Positions 1 through 11,992 of a DNA stretch of 64,000 nucleotides are shown here, in pieces (position 1 is the first letter of the stretch; every line of letters starts with the position of its first letter). The stretch covers positions 2,418,001-2,482,000 of the forward strand of contig JAVFKD010000004.1 of assembly GCA_036429605.1 (NCBI GenBank), written 5' to 3'. A model generated the notes under the pieces. It saw nothing but the letters and a program-made list of their open reading frames with translations, ran no database searches and was not told the DNA's origin. Source of the DNA: Cladobotryum mycophilum. Lineage: Eukaryota; Ascomycota; Sordariomycetes; Hypocreales; Hypocreaceae. A program made the position numbers and the translations under genes.

Positions 1-2196
1 ACGCTGGAAAAGGACGTATTTCTTGAACCACCAGGGCAGAGCCACCGTAATTTGATACTTCATAAAAGTGCGAACGGGTACGGCAAAAACGTAGTCGAGT
101 TCCTCGAGCGTTCTCTGCATGGTTTCTGGGACCCAAAGGAAGATCATGATAAAAGCAACAACATTGAAGCCTGCGTACAGGCCGAAAGCACCGACAGTGT
201 GGAGCTTGGTGAGAAGGAAGGGGAATGTAATTCCAAGAACGGCAGCCTAATGATTTGGTTAGCAAGGCTGTTGCGCTATGTGAGAAACAGCGCTTTCATC
301 ACTTACCCAGAACAAGCAGGTGGCAACAGCGAATGCCATACCGGTCTCACGGTGGGACAATGGGTAGACCTCAGCACTGTAGGTGAAAGGAACCGGACCT
401 TCGCCAGGGGAGTAGAAGGCACCGAACAGGAAGACGAAAAGGCAGACAAGACCAGTTCGAACGCTGCCCGTGTCCATGGGGATCAGAGTGCAGAGACCAG
501 CCGCCAACAAAGTCCAAAACTAAGCATTATATTAGCATCGGAGTTTCCATTACAGATTTACCGCTCAACTTACCATCTGGGGGAAGGTGAACAGAAGCAA
601 GCTTCGTCGACCGAACTGCACGTTGTTAGTGATGTACGCGCCAATAGAGTCATGTGGATACAACTTACAGTGTCAATGGTCCAGAAGGCGGGGAAGGCGA
701 AAAGCCAGTTAACAATACCAAAGCCAAAAGACCCTATGAGAGCCTTGTATTGGGTGAGCTTAGCTTCGACAAAGATGGAGGTCGAATAGAAAGCAATGAT
801 GTTGATACCTGCAAGGGAGATTAGCGTCTACCGGTTTGGAGCGGGAATTCACATCAAGGCAACTTACCACACAGCTGCTGAGCAATCATGACCGTAAAGG
901 CTGCGAGATTGGCGCGTCGAATTCTTGGAACGGTGAAAAGTTGAGTGAAGCGACTGATGTAGTTTGTCCTGCCAACGAGTTGGGCCTCAATCTCAAGCTG
1001 AGCTGAGATGTAGTAGATGTCTCTGGCAACCTGGATGGGGTCGTTACGCAGAACCAGGAGAGACTTCCACGCATCGGCATATCGCCCCTTCTTCATATAC
1101 CAACGGGGAGATTCGGGGCAGAGATAGATGAGGAGCATCAGAGGAACAGCAGGGATGAAAGGGGCGCCAAGCATCAGTCGCCAGTTCACATTATGCCCTG
1201 TGTGGTAGACAGCCAAGTTGAAGGCACTTCCCAACATAATACCGAAAGCAGTCCACATTTCTATAAATCCAGGTCAGCAAAAGAGTCGTCTAAAGGGGAA
1301 TACAGTGGACTAACGCCATGACATGACGAGGGCGCCACGGATAGAAGCAGGCGCATTTTCAGCTGCATATACAGGTACTATTGAAGCAAGATTAGCGTTG
1401 GTGAGCTAAATGGACCGACCAGTCATTCATACCTGTAGAAGCCTTTGCACCCATTCCAATCCCCATAAGCAGACGGCATGCAAGTTGTTGTTCCCAGGTA
1501 TGGCAGAAAGCAGAACCAATGACGGGCCAGATGCAGAAATGAGCAGCAAAGAAGATGACACCGCGACGACCAAAGTAGTTGTTGATGGGATCCGAGAGCC
1601 AACATCCAATAAATCTGTCCAAATTGTCAGACCAATATTCACCACGAGAGCCTTGCTTGACTTACGCGCTACCGATATAGGGACCAGCGTTGATAAGGCC
1701 GACAATGATATTGTCGCGAGTACTGTCGGAGCCAATACCATAGTATTCCTTGAAGAAGATAGTGGCACCGTTGCTACCGGTTTGATCCCAACCCTGGACA
1801 GCAGCACCAATCGAACAAGTCGCAATAGTCAGAAACAGCCTAGTAGGCATGCTCCACTTGTGTGTGATCTCGCGCTCCAGCACATGAAGCTCATGGGGAG
1901 TGAGCTTCTCGTCGCCATCGATAGCATGCGCTTCGGCGGGGTTCTGGGCAATCAATGCGCCTTTCTTGAGAAGGAGGGTATGGTCCTGGAGCGCATTTCG
2001 TTCGGCAAAGGCCTCGACATCGCTCATGAGTTGGCCCCGAGGGATACCCTTGAGGGGATTGCGAATCCTGAACAGAAGTGTAAGACGCTTGCTGGCTTCA
2101 TCCAACCAAAAAAACCCCGCCCATTCAACCAACTTACCTTGCCTGAAGGTTCCGTGCTATGTCCACCTCTTCGGTATGTGCAACGCCTTTCTCCAT
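1..2196 (-). CDS. MFS sugar transporter, 3' end beyond left edge
   Basis: This is a plasma-membrane sugar:proton symporter of the MFS sugar-porter family. Nine exons read on the minus strand: 2196-2138, 2067-1666, 1614-1433, 1377-1315, 1260-868, 808-669, 615-574, 519-307 and 246 to beyond base 1. The introns have GTAAGT-like donors. Family signatures seen are GWDQTGSNGA in the first membrane segment, the loop motif YFGRRG, PESPRWYMKKGRY after helix 6, and PETMQRTLEELDYVF near the C-terminus. The N-terminal NPLKGIPRGQL block is typical of a fungal subgroup. I start at the ATG at 2196 because it is in frame with exon 1. An alternative ATG at 2327 would join only if one C were added to the run at 2289-2293. 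The transported sugar cannot be told. Confidence 0.9.
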
Positions 2197-2327
2197 ATAC
2201 TCCTCGGAGGGAGCTTTAGGTTCCGAGTAGACGCTGGAGAAGAATGGTGTCAGTACCCCATATGGGGTTGATCGAGAGTGAGACCTGTGGGGGATGGTTG
2301 GGGTAGTACTGACTGTGCGTCGGCCAT

Positions 2328-5300
2328 GGTGGGCAGACAGCGCGTCCTGCAACCGGGCTGCCCCTATGCGCGGGTCTCTGCTTTGTAACGAAGGATAATG
2401 AATGAAACAAAGACTCGGTTCGGAGCCGAGGCCGAATGGACTGTCAAGACAAATCAATGTCGAGACAGGGAGGAGGCAAGGAGAGATAATATGCTCCTTT
2501 AGCCAAGAAAGTAGGAGCTAGATGATGCTGATGAGGAGGAGTGAAGTGAGACACAAGTTGGATCCTGAGGAGGAAGATGATGGCTATTTGAAGTCTTTTG
2601 GTCGACATATAAGGCCGTAGGTCGCAAGTCTTAGACCCGGCTAGATGGTTCCTTCTCTCCCCCAGATCTGAAGTCCAGAAAGCACACGGATGGGGCTGTC
2701 GAGAGTCCAAGGCTCTCGGGTGTCACTTGCATGGGTTGGCCATATGTTCCCCAGTCGAGGCCAGTTTAGCAAAGCTGCTAAACGAGGAAGGATATCCTTG
2801 TCCCCCCGTTCTCGGACCCACACCTGGGGATGCATCCATCCATGGGCTGACATGGTATTATGTTGTGTTGGTGGTGCTGGCTGGACATGCATGAAAGCGA
2901 AAGCCGTCCAGAGTTGGAGACACGAAAGCCACCCGGAGCATTGCGTATGGGTACCGATATCGATGCTCACACCAAGTATCCCTGAAAGTACCATATACAG
3001 TCAGATAAGGAGGTGATATTAATATTACGACTAACAAAAATAACATTGGCCCATCCAAGACACTCACCACTGCAAGACGTTGCGTCGTGGGACCCGTGTG
3101 GCGATGCTAGAGGATGAAGCCTCACTTCTGGAACTCCAACCGGGAAAAGATTCTCCATTTTTCTCATCCTTCCAAACTCTGGAACCCATCAATACCACCA
3201 TCGTCTCCCCGCACCCCCAGAAAGAGCTAAATTTAAAAAGATGGAGAGAAGGCTCAGGAGACGGCAACTTTGAAGTCAATGCAGCGGAGTGCAGTGCAGT
3301 GCGGGCAGTGGAGGTGTGCATTGAAGTTTGTCAAGGAGCGCTAAGCTTTTAGCAGCCTTTAGGGGGCACCAGGGCTTAAAGGCTCCCCTGTTCAGCGCCC
3401 AGGCCCGCTAAAGTGATGAGCCGACGCCACTTGACGTAGGTGTGGACATGACTCCCGCGATTCTCCCTCCACACCCACCAACACTCACCAACACGACACA
3501 CTGCAAACATCCAGGAGCCTTGCTATAACACAAGTAATACTTGTACTACATCCTGGGTACATACCTAATATGCGGATCGGCATGCGCTGAATATATACTC
3601 GGACCGAAAATGTACTTGATTAACCAACTGGAATAATATTTCTGTGTCATACTGTTAGGTGGCCCCTGTAGCTTACCTCTCCCCTTAATGCCTTGTGATT
3701 GTCACTGTTGGTTCATTCGAGCGGACAAAGAGCTCCCTCATAAGCTGAAGAAAGTATTTCCGGCCTCATGTACTCTGTACCTTGCAAGTACCCTCAAGCC
3801 TTTTACTTGTAAAACATCCATTGGTGGTCGTACGACGACTCTTGCATTCTCCACCCATCCACCAGCAACATCAATTGAATCACCATCATCTTAATGAAGT
3901 GTGCTCTAGCAAAGACATATCATACTCTATTAACGGTCTGGACCTCGAGACTTTGGTACAAGACAGAGAGAGAAAAGAAGAGAAAATTCTCTTGAGAGTG
4001 GCGTCGCTTTGTTGGGACAGGCAAAAGCAGGATATCCCATGGAAACCTCATTACTCGCAAGCCACGATCTCAAAGATTAAATGTGCCACAAATCTGAAGG
4101 GACCCTGGACGGGCGCCAGGCGTCTATTAGCGTGGCCACCAGGCAACAGAATTTCCCGTTTGCTGACTGGGCATCTTTGGTCCATCTCGCTCGGCGGCAT
4201 GCATGAAGAGGAAGGGGAGGGAAGGCTTTGGTTACGACGGGAATGCAGGGAGGGGGATAGGAAGGGGGGCCTTGGCCAAGCAATCACCAAACAAATCAAT
4301 CCCTTGTGACCGAAAGTGCTCCCGCCCTGGTGATGGCGCTGAGCGGCTGAGCATTTGCCGTTACGGCCATTCCGCCTTTAGTTGCGAGGCTGATGCTGAG
4401 CGGCACCGGATCTTTTCTGCTTGCAGCAAGATTCTCGGCTCATGTCTACGAACCTGCAAGGCCAAGAAATGCTTCTTCTGGGAGTGGCGTTTTGACAGAT
4501 TCAGCCATTCTGGGATATTTCACTTTTCAATCTTACTACGGAACACTGTCACATCAAATCTCGGTCAAACATACGTGTATAAGCACGGCGCGGTCCATAT
4601 TACAAGCATGACATGCAGATTGCCCTCGACCTTTTTATGATTGGTCAATTGCTTGGAATCCCTCGACTACTACCAAGAACAAACGGTGGAGATGACCCAT
4701 GGATCCGTTCCCACCATTAATTCTGCACATTATGCTGCTGCCTGGTGGTCGAGGGCGGGGAGAATGAGTCTCGTCAGATCAAGTCGATGTCGACGGATGC
4801 AACACCCCCTGTTAGCGCCTCATGGTTTGGTGGGCGATGGTGGAGTCAAGCGGCAATCCTTCCGGGTGCATGCTCCAAATATTCCCGATGGGTGATGCTT
4901 TGCTCCTTGGTGGCGTTGCTGGCTGGGTTTGCTCGCTGACTCGTGATTTCTGTGTGCAGCAAAATTCAAACCACCAAAATTTGCCATTATCGGGTGTGTG
5001 GTGGACTATGTTTTCCGACTATCGAGAAAGAAAGAGAACGAGGTGAGAAATATCGCTGCCTGAATAGATGGCTTGCAATTTTCACATCCAACTTTCGAAA
5101 AATGTTCGACATGACGTCTGAGGTGGTGCATGTTGGATGTGGGTGTATGAGGTCCATGCCAACGGCACTCCACACACCTTCGCGCAATGGCACAATACCT
5201 GTGATGGAGCTCGGTGAACAGCCTATGAACGTGTTCGTCGCATCTCAGATTCCACCTAACCACATGGCAAACAATCAAGATAATGCAAAAGACTCACTTG

Positions 5301-7855
5301 GAGTTGTATTCTTGTCGATCTTGTTAAATCTGCCCCCTCATCAGGGTTCAACGAACTCAAACGGTTGAACCACGAACGACATTCTGTAGCATTCTTGGCA
5401 CCGCTCCGTCTTCTTCGGTTCCCTTGCCGGGGGACAGACTGTTACCCTGCCTACTTGCATTGGACAATGTCTCGCTCATGGTGATTGGAATTGAGTTGCA
5501 TCGTTTGTTGTCTCGGGACCACGAACACCTACCGCACTTCAAAAGATACTACATTCTAGCTTCCGTTTCTGCATTGTCCAGTCTGGTGAACCTAGACATT
5601 CACAGCAATCTAGATTCACAACACAGCCGGGGGCAATAATTCGGCTTCGCCGTACTCGGACCAATCCCTAACATGATGGGGCCGTCGCAACTTGGCTTGA
5701 TCAATTTCATTTCTTTTGTTCCGGACATATTTTCTAAAGCCATCATTACTACATCATTTAGGTTGTCGGCGTTGTGTGGGCTGGTGAACCTCCTTCCATA
5801 CTTTGTCTGTATGTTCTCCTTCATGTACATACATTACCCCAGCCATCGCCCCGGTTCATGTTAGAGTCGCACTTGTTGGAGATCCCCACAGCTTGCGAGG
5901 ACCAGCTTCCTTGATTATGGGCCGTGCCCACATCTGGGCTCCACGTTAACCCATGTCTGTCATGGATGTTAATGACTGACCCGCCTTGAGCCGCGAGTTG
6001 ACCAGTGATAGTCGTGAGAATTTCGGTGCCTGTTGCCAAATATCTTCATCACCACGCTATGTCGCTACCCCATGGGTAACTTTGGAATGCGACTCGCCTT
6101 TTCCCCAGCTCCCTGACCCCCAAGATATCATCACATGATGCACCATTTAGACTATCTAGTCTTTCCCCACAGACTCTATTCCCAACGCTTTGTCATTCAG
6201 CTCGTTCATGATATGGAGATTCTGGGGTTGAAACAGCTGAATCGTGATCTATCGTTGTTAGCTTAGGCACCCGAATAACGTTGTTATATCGCCATGGATG
6301 AAGGTATATTGATCCCCCTGGTCTCAACACTTCCAGGGCCATAAGTACTCTAGCAGCGGTGCGGCATGGGTTATTGGAAGTAATATTGCAGGAGTTCACC
6401 TCACGACGAACGGGTTACACAACGCACAAAGGTCAGTGCGAATAGGTCATGCGGTGACCAGGGCATGAACTCGAGACTGAACGATTCATAGGCTCCTTTC
6501 GGTGAGCTCGATGAGCCTGTTTCTAATACGGGCCTAACCTAGGATATTGACATGCCCCGAAGATGAACGGCATCGCCCCAAGTTAGTTCGTTTGGCAGTC
6601 CACTTCTATTACGCCATGCCTTCTCTTGGCATTTCTGTCTTGTATCTCCCCTCCAAATTTAACAAAGATGGACAGTCATTGTAGGAAAAGGCAAGGGTTG
6701 TTCTCTTGATGCGCTTTAAATCCTAACTATGAAAGGTGGTGATACCGCATTCTATCTCAGCAATCTCCCTTTTTATTTTGAGCAATGGACGTGGGGTAAT
6801 CCAATTATAGCTATATCTTCACGCCGATAACATATTGTCGCAAATCTATTCGACCTTTTGTCAGATGGGCCCCTTCATTTTGAGGCGTCGGGTTTCAGAG
6901 TTGATTACAGCAGCCGGGCCTCCTCAACCAACAGGATGGTTCCAACCCACGATGCCGATCAGTGACATTCCTACATTCTACTAATTAAAAAGTAATGTCT
7001 GGTGGGTAAGGCGGGTGGAGAGCGCGGAGACTCCTTCATACTAGATGATTATAGTAGTAGGAGTGCTGATCTAGTTTTACTCCTACGAGGGGGTCACGAG
7101 CGAATGCATTATGGGTTCTTTACATGGAATAGTAGTAATTCTCCGACTAAAAAGTAACAACACCAACGATTGCAATCTGTTGTTTAGAATGAATCTAGCG
7201 AAGACCAAGGGAAAGGCGTACTCGGGCCAGATCTATCGTTGCATTGCATCTGCTCACCACTTCTTTGAACAACCAATGATGCCTGTAACAGAACCCTAAG
7301 CTTTTGTAAACACAGATTCCCTACCCTGAATCATACCAATTCCATCAATTCTGGATTATCTCCTAAAGTAGGCATTATAAACGTCAATCACAAATCCAGA
7401 TGAGCTTTCACACCCAGTGTTTTAAGTGAACAGGGGAGGGAGGACTTTGTCAAGATTCCAAAAGCCAAACAGGGATTTTCTGAATACCCCTGTTCCAATG
7501 TTTCAACCCGCAGCATGTATCATGCATGCATGTAAGAGAGTTGCCATATGGGGCAAACTCGGAAGGCGGTTGAGGCTTACATCTTGGCATCAGATCTCAC
7601 CAGCACAGAGAGGGGGTAAAGGAAAACATGATTACGGAGTAGAAAATGCATTTGTTGTTACGTAGAAGTGAGCATTAAGCACGAATTTTATGCAAACAGC
7701 GGCAAAAAATAAGTACAAACAAGAAATTATGGACTACTTCCATGGGGGATGTCAATCAAACCAAGAAACATGGTGAGTATGAAGCCCGCACTGAAAACCG
7801 TGGTAATATCCTCCTCCCAACAAACGAAACAGAGGACAGCGACAAAATCCCCCCT
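2328..7855. other. 5.5 kb stretch without a supported gene
   Basis: No open frame here shows a family signature or a convincing exon chain on either strand. Short minus-strand frames at about 5821-6050 (Gly/Asn/Trp-rich, ending GDGWGNVCT) and 6193-6400 (containing LEVLRPGGSIYLHPWR) look somewhat protein-like, but they have stops between them and no start or splice chain I could trust. They may be remnants. The 5' leader and promoter of the sugar transporter probably lie in the first few hundred bases. Confidence 0.5.
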
Positions 7856-7921
7856 TCAATCCTTGCAGAACCACAGACACACAATGGGCTTCTCGCCTGG
7901 ATTACCCGTCCTCGTCGAATC

Positions 7922-9473
7922 TCATCCCACATCCTTGATCGTCTTCTTCAACATATCCTTATCCGCGCCATTTACCTCCAGGCCCTTGTACCACTTCCCT
8001 CCTCCACCGCTCACCACCTCGTAGCACTTGTTCTTCTTGGGCGTCGGGTTGGTGCACCCAAAACCCTTGAGCAGCTCGGCCATGGTGGTGTTGCAGGGTA
8101 TGTGCGCGGCCTTGAAGGGCATTTGGGCGGTGGGAGGGAGCTGCCAGGGCGGGGTGTTGGTCTTGAAGATGTGAGCCTTGGTGTGCTCGGCGGGGAAGAA
8201 GTAGTTGTAGCCCGGCTCACAGCCGGTGCCGCCGGTGGAGTTGGTCATTTGCGCTGCCGGCATGGTGGAATCGATGTTCGGGTACGGCTGCGGTTGGCGG
8301 GGGAGGATGTTACCAGTTCCGTTTGGCTGGTAGGAAAAAGTCTGCTGGGTGTGAAAACCAGCATAGGGACCCGATGGAGGATAGCCGGCGGCCGTGGGCA
8401 TTCCGTAAGGCGATGCGGCGGACATCCCCTGTGCTCCTAGAGAATACATTCCGTGAGACATGCTGGGCCAGTAGCCATATTGAGGAACTGTACCAAGGTT
8501 ATATCCAGGACCTCCAACGTGGGGGATGTAAGCTTGTCCCTGAGCTGGCATAGGGGCTCCGTAAGGGGCGAAGTTTGGTCGTTGACCTGTAGAGTCACGA
8601 CCAGTGACGGGGTTCCAGCCTCCAGACATCTTGACGATGCGGGAAGTGCTGGTGATGATCGCAAAATGGGAGTGGGGACGTTACTACAGAGGCTGCCAAG
8701 TATGAACCCAGCGGCGAAGGGTAGGGTCGAAAGCTGCTTGCCAGTGACCTGGAACGGGACCTTGGTGAGTGGGATCCCAAGTGGCTGGCGGATGAACGTA
8801 TGAAGTCGGTGCAGAAAAACAGGCCTGATGGGCCTGGTATGCGGTATCAACAGAAGGAAACCTGAAATCGTGATGTATTTCGGCAGCAAAGGTGTCGGTA
8901 TACTCTGGTGCAGGAGACTGTGCTTCAAATAGCATGTTAGCTAGGGGATCCAAAAAGCCTTTAATAGCAAATACAGGAGGTGGGTTTCCGGGGGCAAAGA
9001 ATCACGGGAACACAAGGGACGCGTGTCTATCAGCATTAACCCACCTCGTTCTGATTCAGCCTCTTGAAGAAAGCTGCCTTCTGACTCCGAATCTGAGTCT
9101 GAATCCGAACCCGAGTCTGACGTCTCGTCGTCCGACTCGAACTGGATATCAAGGTGTGCGGCAAAGATCTCTGTACTCCAAATGATTCTGTCGTGACGGT
9201 CGTAGAAGGCGGCAACGATGAGCCACGCCCAGAAGGGGGATCCTGACTGGCTTGAAGAACTTGTGTAATGCAAAGCTTGGTCGCTGGTGGTGGGAGATTG
9301 TCGACGTTGATCGTCCTGGTTCTAACCCGAGGCGAGCCTGACATGAGTCTATCAGTAGCAAGACGATGTGTTCTAAAAGGCTCGGCGATGGATCTAAACG
9401 CTGAGATAATTCTGTCCAAGGGAGATGATGAAGGGACTGCAGATTCAGCTCGAGGGGGTGGCGAGATATCCAT
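7922..9473 (-). pseudogene. Conserved uncharacterised fungal protein, frame disrupted by a 1-base shift; premature TGA likely
   Basis: The function is unknown. Exons are 9473-9045, 8958-8688 and 8648-7922, with a GTGGGT donor for intron 1 and an unusually short 39-base intron 2. The N-terminus starts MDISPPPRAES. The frame then changes at a run of five C (minus strand; 9235-9239 on plus). One extra C would continue into WLIVAAFYDRHDRIIW and an acidic Ser/Asp/Glu-rich tract. With that base the total is 1428 nt, about 475 residues. The C-terminal third (GYNYFFPAEHTK, PPWQLPP, IPCNTTMAELLKGFGC, KWYKGL) matches a fungal family I recall only as hypothetical. The TGA at 7922-7924 sits where that family has Trp, and the frame stays open with family-like residues (TRTGNPGEKPIV) to a second TGA at 7856. 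It is either a real pseudogene or a sequence error. Confidence 0.7.
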
Positions 9474-10183
9474 TATGTACGTATTCTAGATGCCATGATT
9501 CAGAATTCGACAAAACCATCAGGCATGCAAACCTCGTCAGGTTACTGAAGGGTGTCACGAAGAGTTGGGTATCAGCGGTGAGTCAAGACATTTTCTGATG
9601 GCAAACGAGACTCCAAGGAGACAAAAACACTCGTCGATCAGACTGATTGTTGGCCGGTTTCTCGTAGTAGGGTGGCGTCACAGGACAGTCTCTGGGAGGA
9701 ATCGGTCAGCAAGGGGCTCTTGATTGCTCTGGTTTGATATAGGATGACAATTCAATTTTGGGACAGATTGCAGTGATGAACAAACACCCATCATGTGTGC
9801 CATCCAGTTGCTTGCAAAAATCGGTGAACCAACGTCCACCATATGGGATTTTTCTAAGCGAGGCCGGTTGTAGGATATGGTGCCCTCTGTCATGTTTTCA
9901 TATTGAGGGGCAAGTTGTTTCTTTATAGTGATGTTTGTGACACGATGAAGAGCAGTTTGCTGTCAACCGCGCGTCCGAGACTTGTATCACTTCAGGAGAC
10001 ATCCGATGGCAGAGCTGCGTGTTCTCTTGTGGTGAAACTTGCAATACTAGAAGCACAGATGGTAACGCCCGTCTCAAAGTTCTCCCCTTTGGAAACCTTT
10101 TTTTTGCCATATGAATTCGGTTTTCTGCCTCCTCGATCACGCAAAAGACAAAAAATAGCGGAGAAGAAAAAAGAGAGATTTCA
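9474..10183. other. Intergenic, no gene seen
   Basis: The 5' region of the disrupted acidic protein gene and the downstream flank of the tRNA gene lie here. No other feature was recognised. Confidence 0.5.
10167..10172 (-). terminator. Pol III T-run terminator
   Basis: Six consecutive T on the minus strand begin about twelve bases after the tRNA 3' end. This is the usual RNA polymerase III stop signal. Confidence 0.75.
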
Positions 10184-10255
10184 TAGCAACACCTGGTCTC
10201 GATCCAGGGGCCTACGGGTTATGAGCCCGTCGCTCTTCCACTGAGCTATGTTGCT
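10184..10255 (-). tRNA. Initiator tRNA-Met (CAT)
   Basis: A 72-base cloverleaf reads on the minus strand and has no intron. The acceptor stem is fully paired (AGCAACA with TGTTGCT), followed by discriminator A. The anticodon loop is CTCATAA (anticodon CAT), and three G:C pairs close the anticodon stem. The T loop reads ATCGAGA rather than TTCGANN. The first pair A1:T72, the three G:C pairs, A54 and A60 are the known marks of eukaryotic initiator tRNA, so I call it initiator rather than elongator. The A box (TAGCTCAGTGG) and B box (GGATCGAGACC) are internal. Confidence 0.93.
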
Positions 10256-10374
10256 GATGATGTTTTTATCGATATCCGGTGGGTTTGCAAAATCGGAATA
10301 TCCATCACACCGTAGTGGTGGTCAGGTCGCACGGACGGAACACAAACGCTTCAGCTGTCGGCCGTCATGAACTT

Positions 10375-11430
10375 TCATTCCAAATCGCTATCACCCTGCA
10401 CAACCCTCACGGTGCCAGTACTGTTCACCTTTCCAGTGTCAATCTCCTTCCTGTGTTGCTGAAGTCTGCCAACCTCGGATACCAGACCCTTCAAGTACAC
10501 TTCGGCTTGGACAGTGGCACTGTACGCTGCCGGAGTCCAGTTCCAGATGTTGCGCTTCTCCACGTCCGCCCCCGCAGCCAGTAGGGTCCGCAAACCCAGC
10601 AGGTTGCCGTTGCCGCTGGCAAAGTGCAGTGCCGTATTTCCCTCCGCATCGGCTCTCTGAACGGCTTCGTAAGGTCCTCCGGGGACATATGTCAACAGCA
10701 GCTGTAATATTGTGTCGTGCCCGCCGACACTAGCCTCCATAACAGCATCTCTGCCCTGAACGTCCCTCCGCAAGATACAGCTGCTATCATTCTCGCATAA
10801 TAAATGGACGACTTCGGTGTGCCCCGCGCCAGCCGCCAGCATCATGGCTGTTTGATGGTTCTCGTTCAAGGCGGGGCAAGGGTCTTCGTGCCCAGCGTTT
10901 AAGAGCACCTGGCAGACTTCCTTGTGACCCAGGTACGCGGCAAGATGCAAGTTTGAGTTTGAGAGGCCCATGGGGGATGTATCCGGGTTGTGCAGAAGCC
11001 CTGGATGGGACTTTAGGATACGTTTGACAAGGAGAGCATCGCCCGCGTGGATGGCGCGTCGCAATCGAATCGAAGGGTCGATCCTGCGAGAGAGTAATTA
11101 GTAGTCTGCATGCTAGAGGGCTCTGGGGATATCGTGGGGGGGCTATTCACATGGCGGATCAAGTAACATGACGGGAACTAACGAGATGCCTGGAGAGCAT
11201 ATCTTGAAAGAAGATAAACAAAGATACCTGGAGAGGTACTCAAGCCGTGCTGGAAGAAACGGATCCAATACGAACAGCTGGAGCAAGTCGGCAGCTGCCG
11301 AGCTTCCACAGCTGAGCTCTGGTGAATGACTGGCCCCTGGTGTTCCAGTTACTGTAGGCGCTGGAAGCCCGGATGCGTCGCGGGTTGCTGCCCAGTGATG
11401 GGGGATGGATGCCCGCTGTAACCCCACCAT
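10375..11430 (-). CDS. Ankyrin-repeat protein
   Basis: This is a soluble ankyrin-repeat protein of 303 residues, probably a protein-binding scaffold with no catalytic motif seen. Exon 1 is 11430-11228, starting at ATG with MVGLQRAS. Exon 2 is 11083-10375. The 144-base intron has a GTATCT donor and a CGCAG acceptor. Joining with two leftover bases gives LEYLS-R-IDPSIRLRRAI in frame. At least four ankyrin units are visible in exon 2: SNLHLAAYLGHKEVCQVLL, TAMMLAAGAGHTEVVHLL, DAVMEASVGGHDTILQLL and TALHFASGNGNLLGLRTLL. The end (WTPAAYSATVQAEVYLKGL) is typical of a conserved ascomycete ankyrin family. It lies next to the initiator tRNA, read from the same strand. The partner protein is unknown. 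Confidence 0.85.
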
Positions 11431-11992
11431 CGCTCGAGTGCAGTGCTAACGATGCACTAAAGATCCACTAACAACCGTTAACCAGCAATCATACCCCTAA
11501 AATCGCCTTCTGAAACAGTCCTGGAAGCTCCCCGCACCACCAAATCTCGATTCGCATGATAACGAACCTTTGCATTTTTACCTACAGCTGATGCAGTTGA
11601 TCTAAGAGAAAATGAATGATATATTCAATAATGGGGTCTTTGCCCCTAGAATATTCCTATGTTTTGCCTTTTATTAAAGTAACAATGCAAATGTTCAGAA
11701 AGACTCGAATATACAGTCACTCCAAGTATCAGCTCCGATGATGTCATCATCCAGACACCTACTTCGATATTTGAAGACTTCATCTAGAAGCCATCCATTA
11801 CAGTCTTCAGACATTCACAAGCTCTCTCCTTGTTCAATTAATCTTTTATTAACTACACTCCCTTCACCAAATTGCGCCCGAGGAAATCAAAGCTCGACTG
11901 ATCAAGCCACAGTCGTACTTTTACTCTATCCACATCAAGCCTGCGCCCAAAGACGTCGAGAAACAGAGACGTTACCGTCCAAGACATCAGGC
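11431..11992. other. Intergenic, no gene seen
   Basis: About 560 bases between the start of the ankyrin gene and the end of the DUF3140 gene. No coding or RNA feature was recognised. Confidence 0.5.

Noticed and set aside
1410..2219. Plus-strand open frame of 269 codons
   Set aside because: It is antisense to the exons of the sugar transporter, whose splice sites and motifs are clear.
5821..6400. Two minus-strand protein-like frames, one resembling a methyltransferase post-I loop (LRPGGSIYL) and one a small secreted protein end
   Set aside because: There is no start codon, no consistent splice chain and stops intervene. The similarity is too short to support a gene call.
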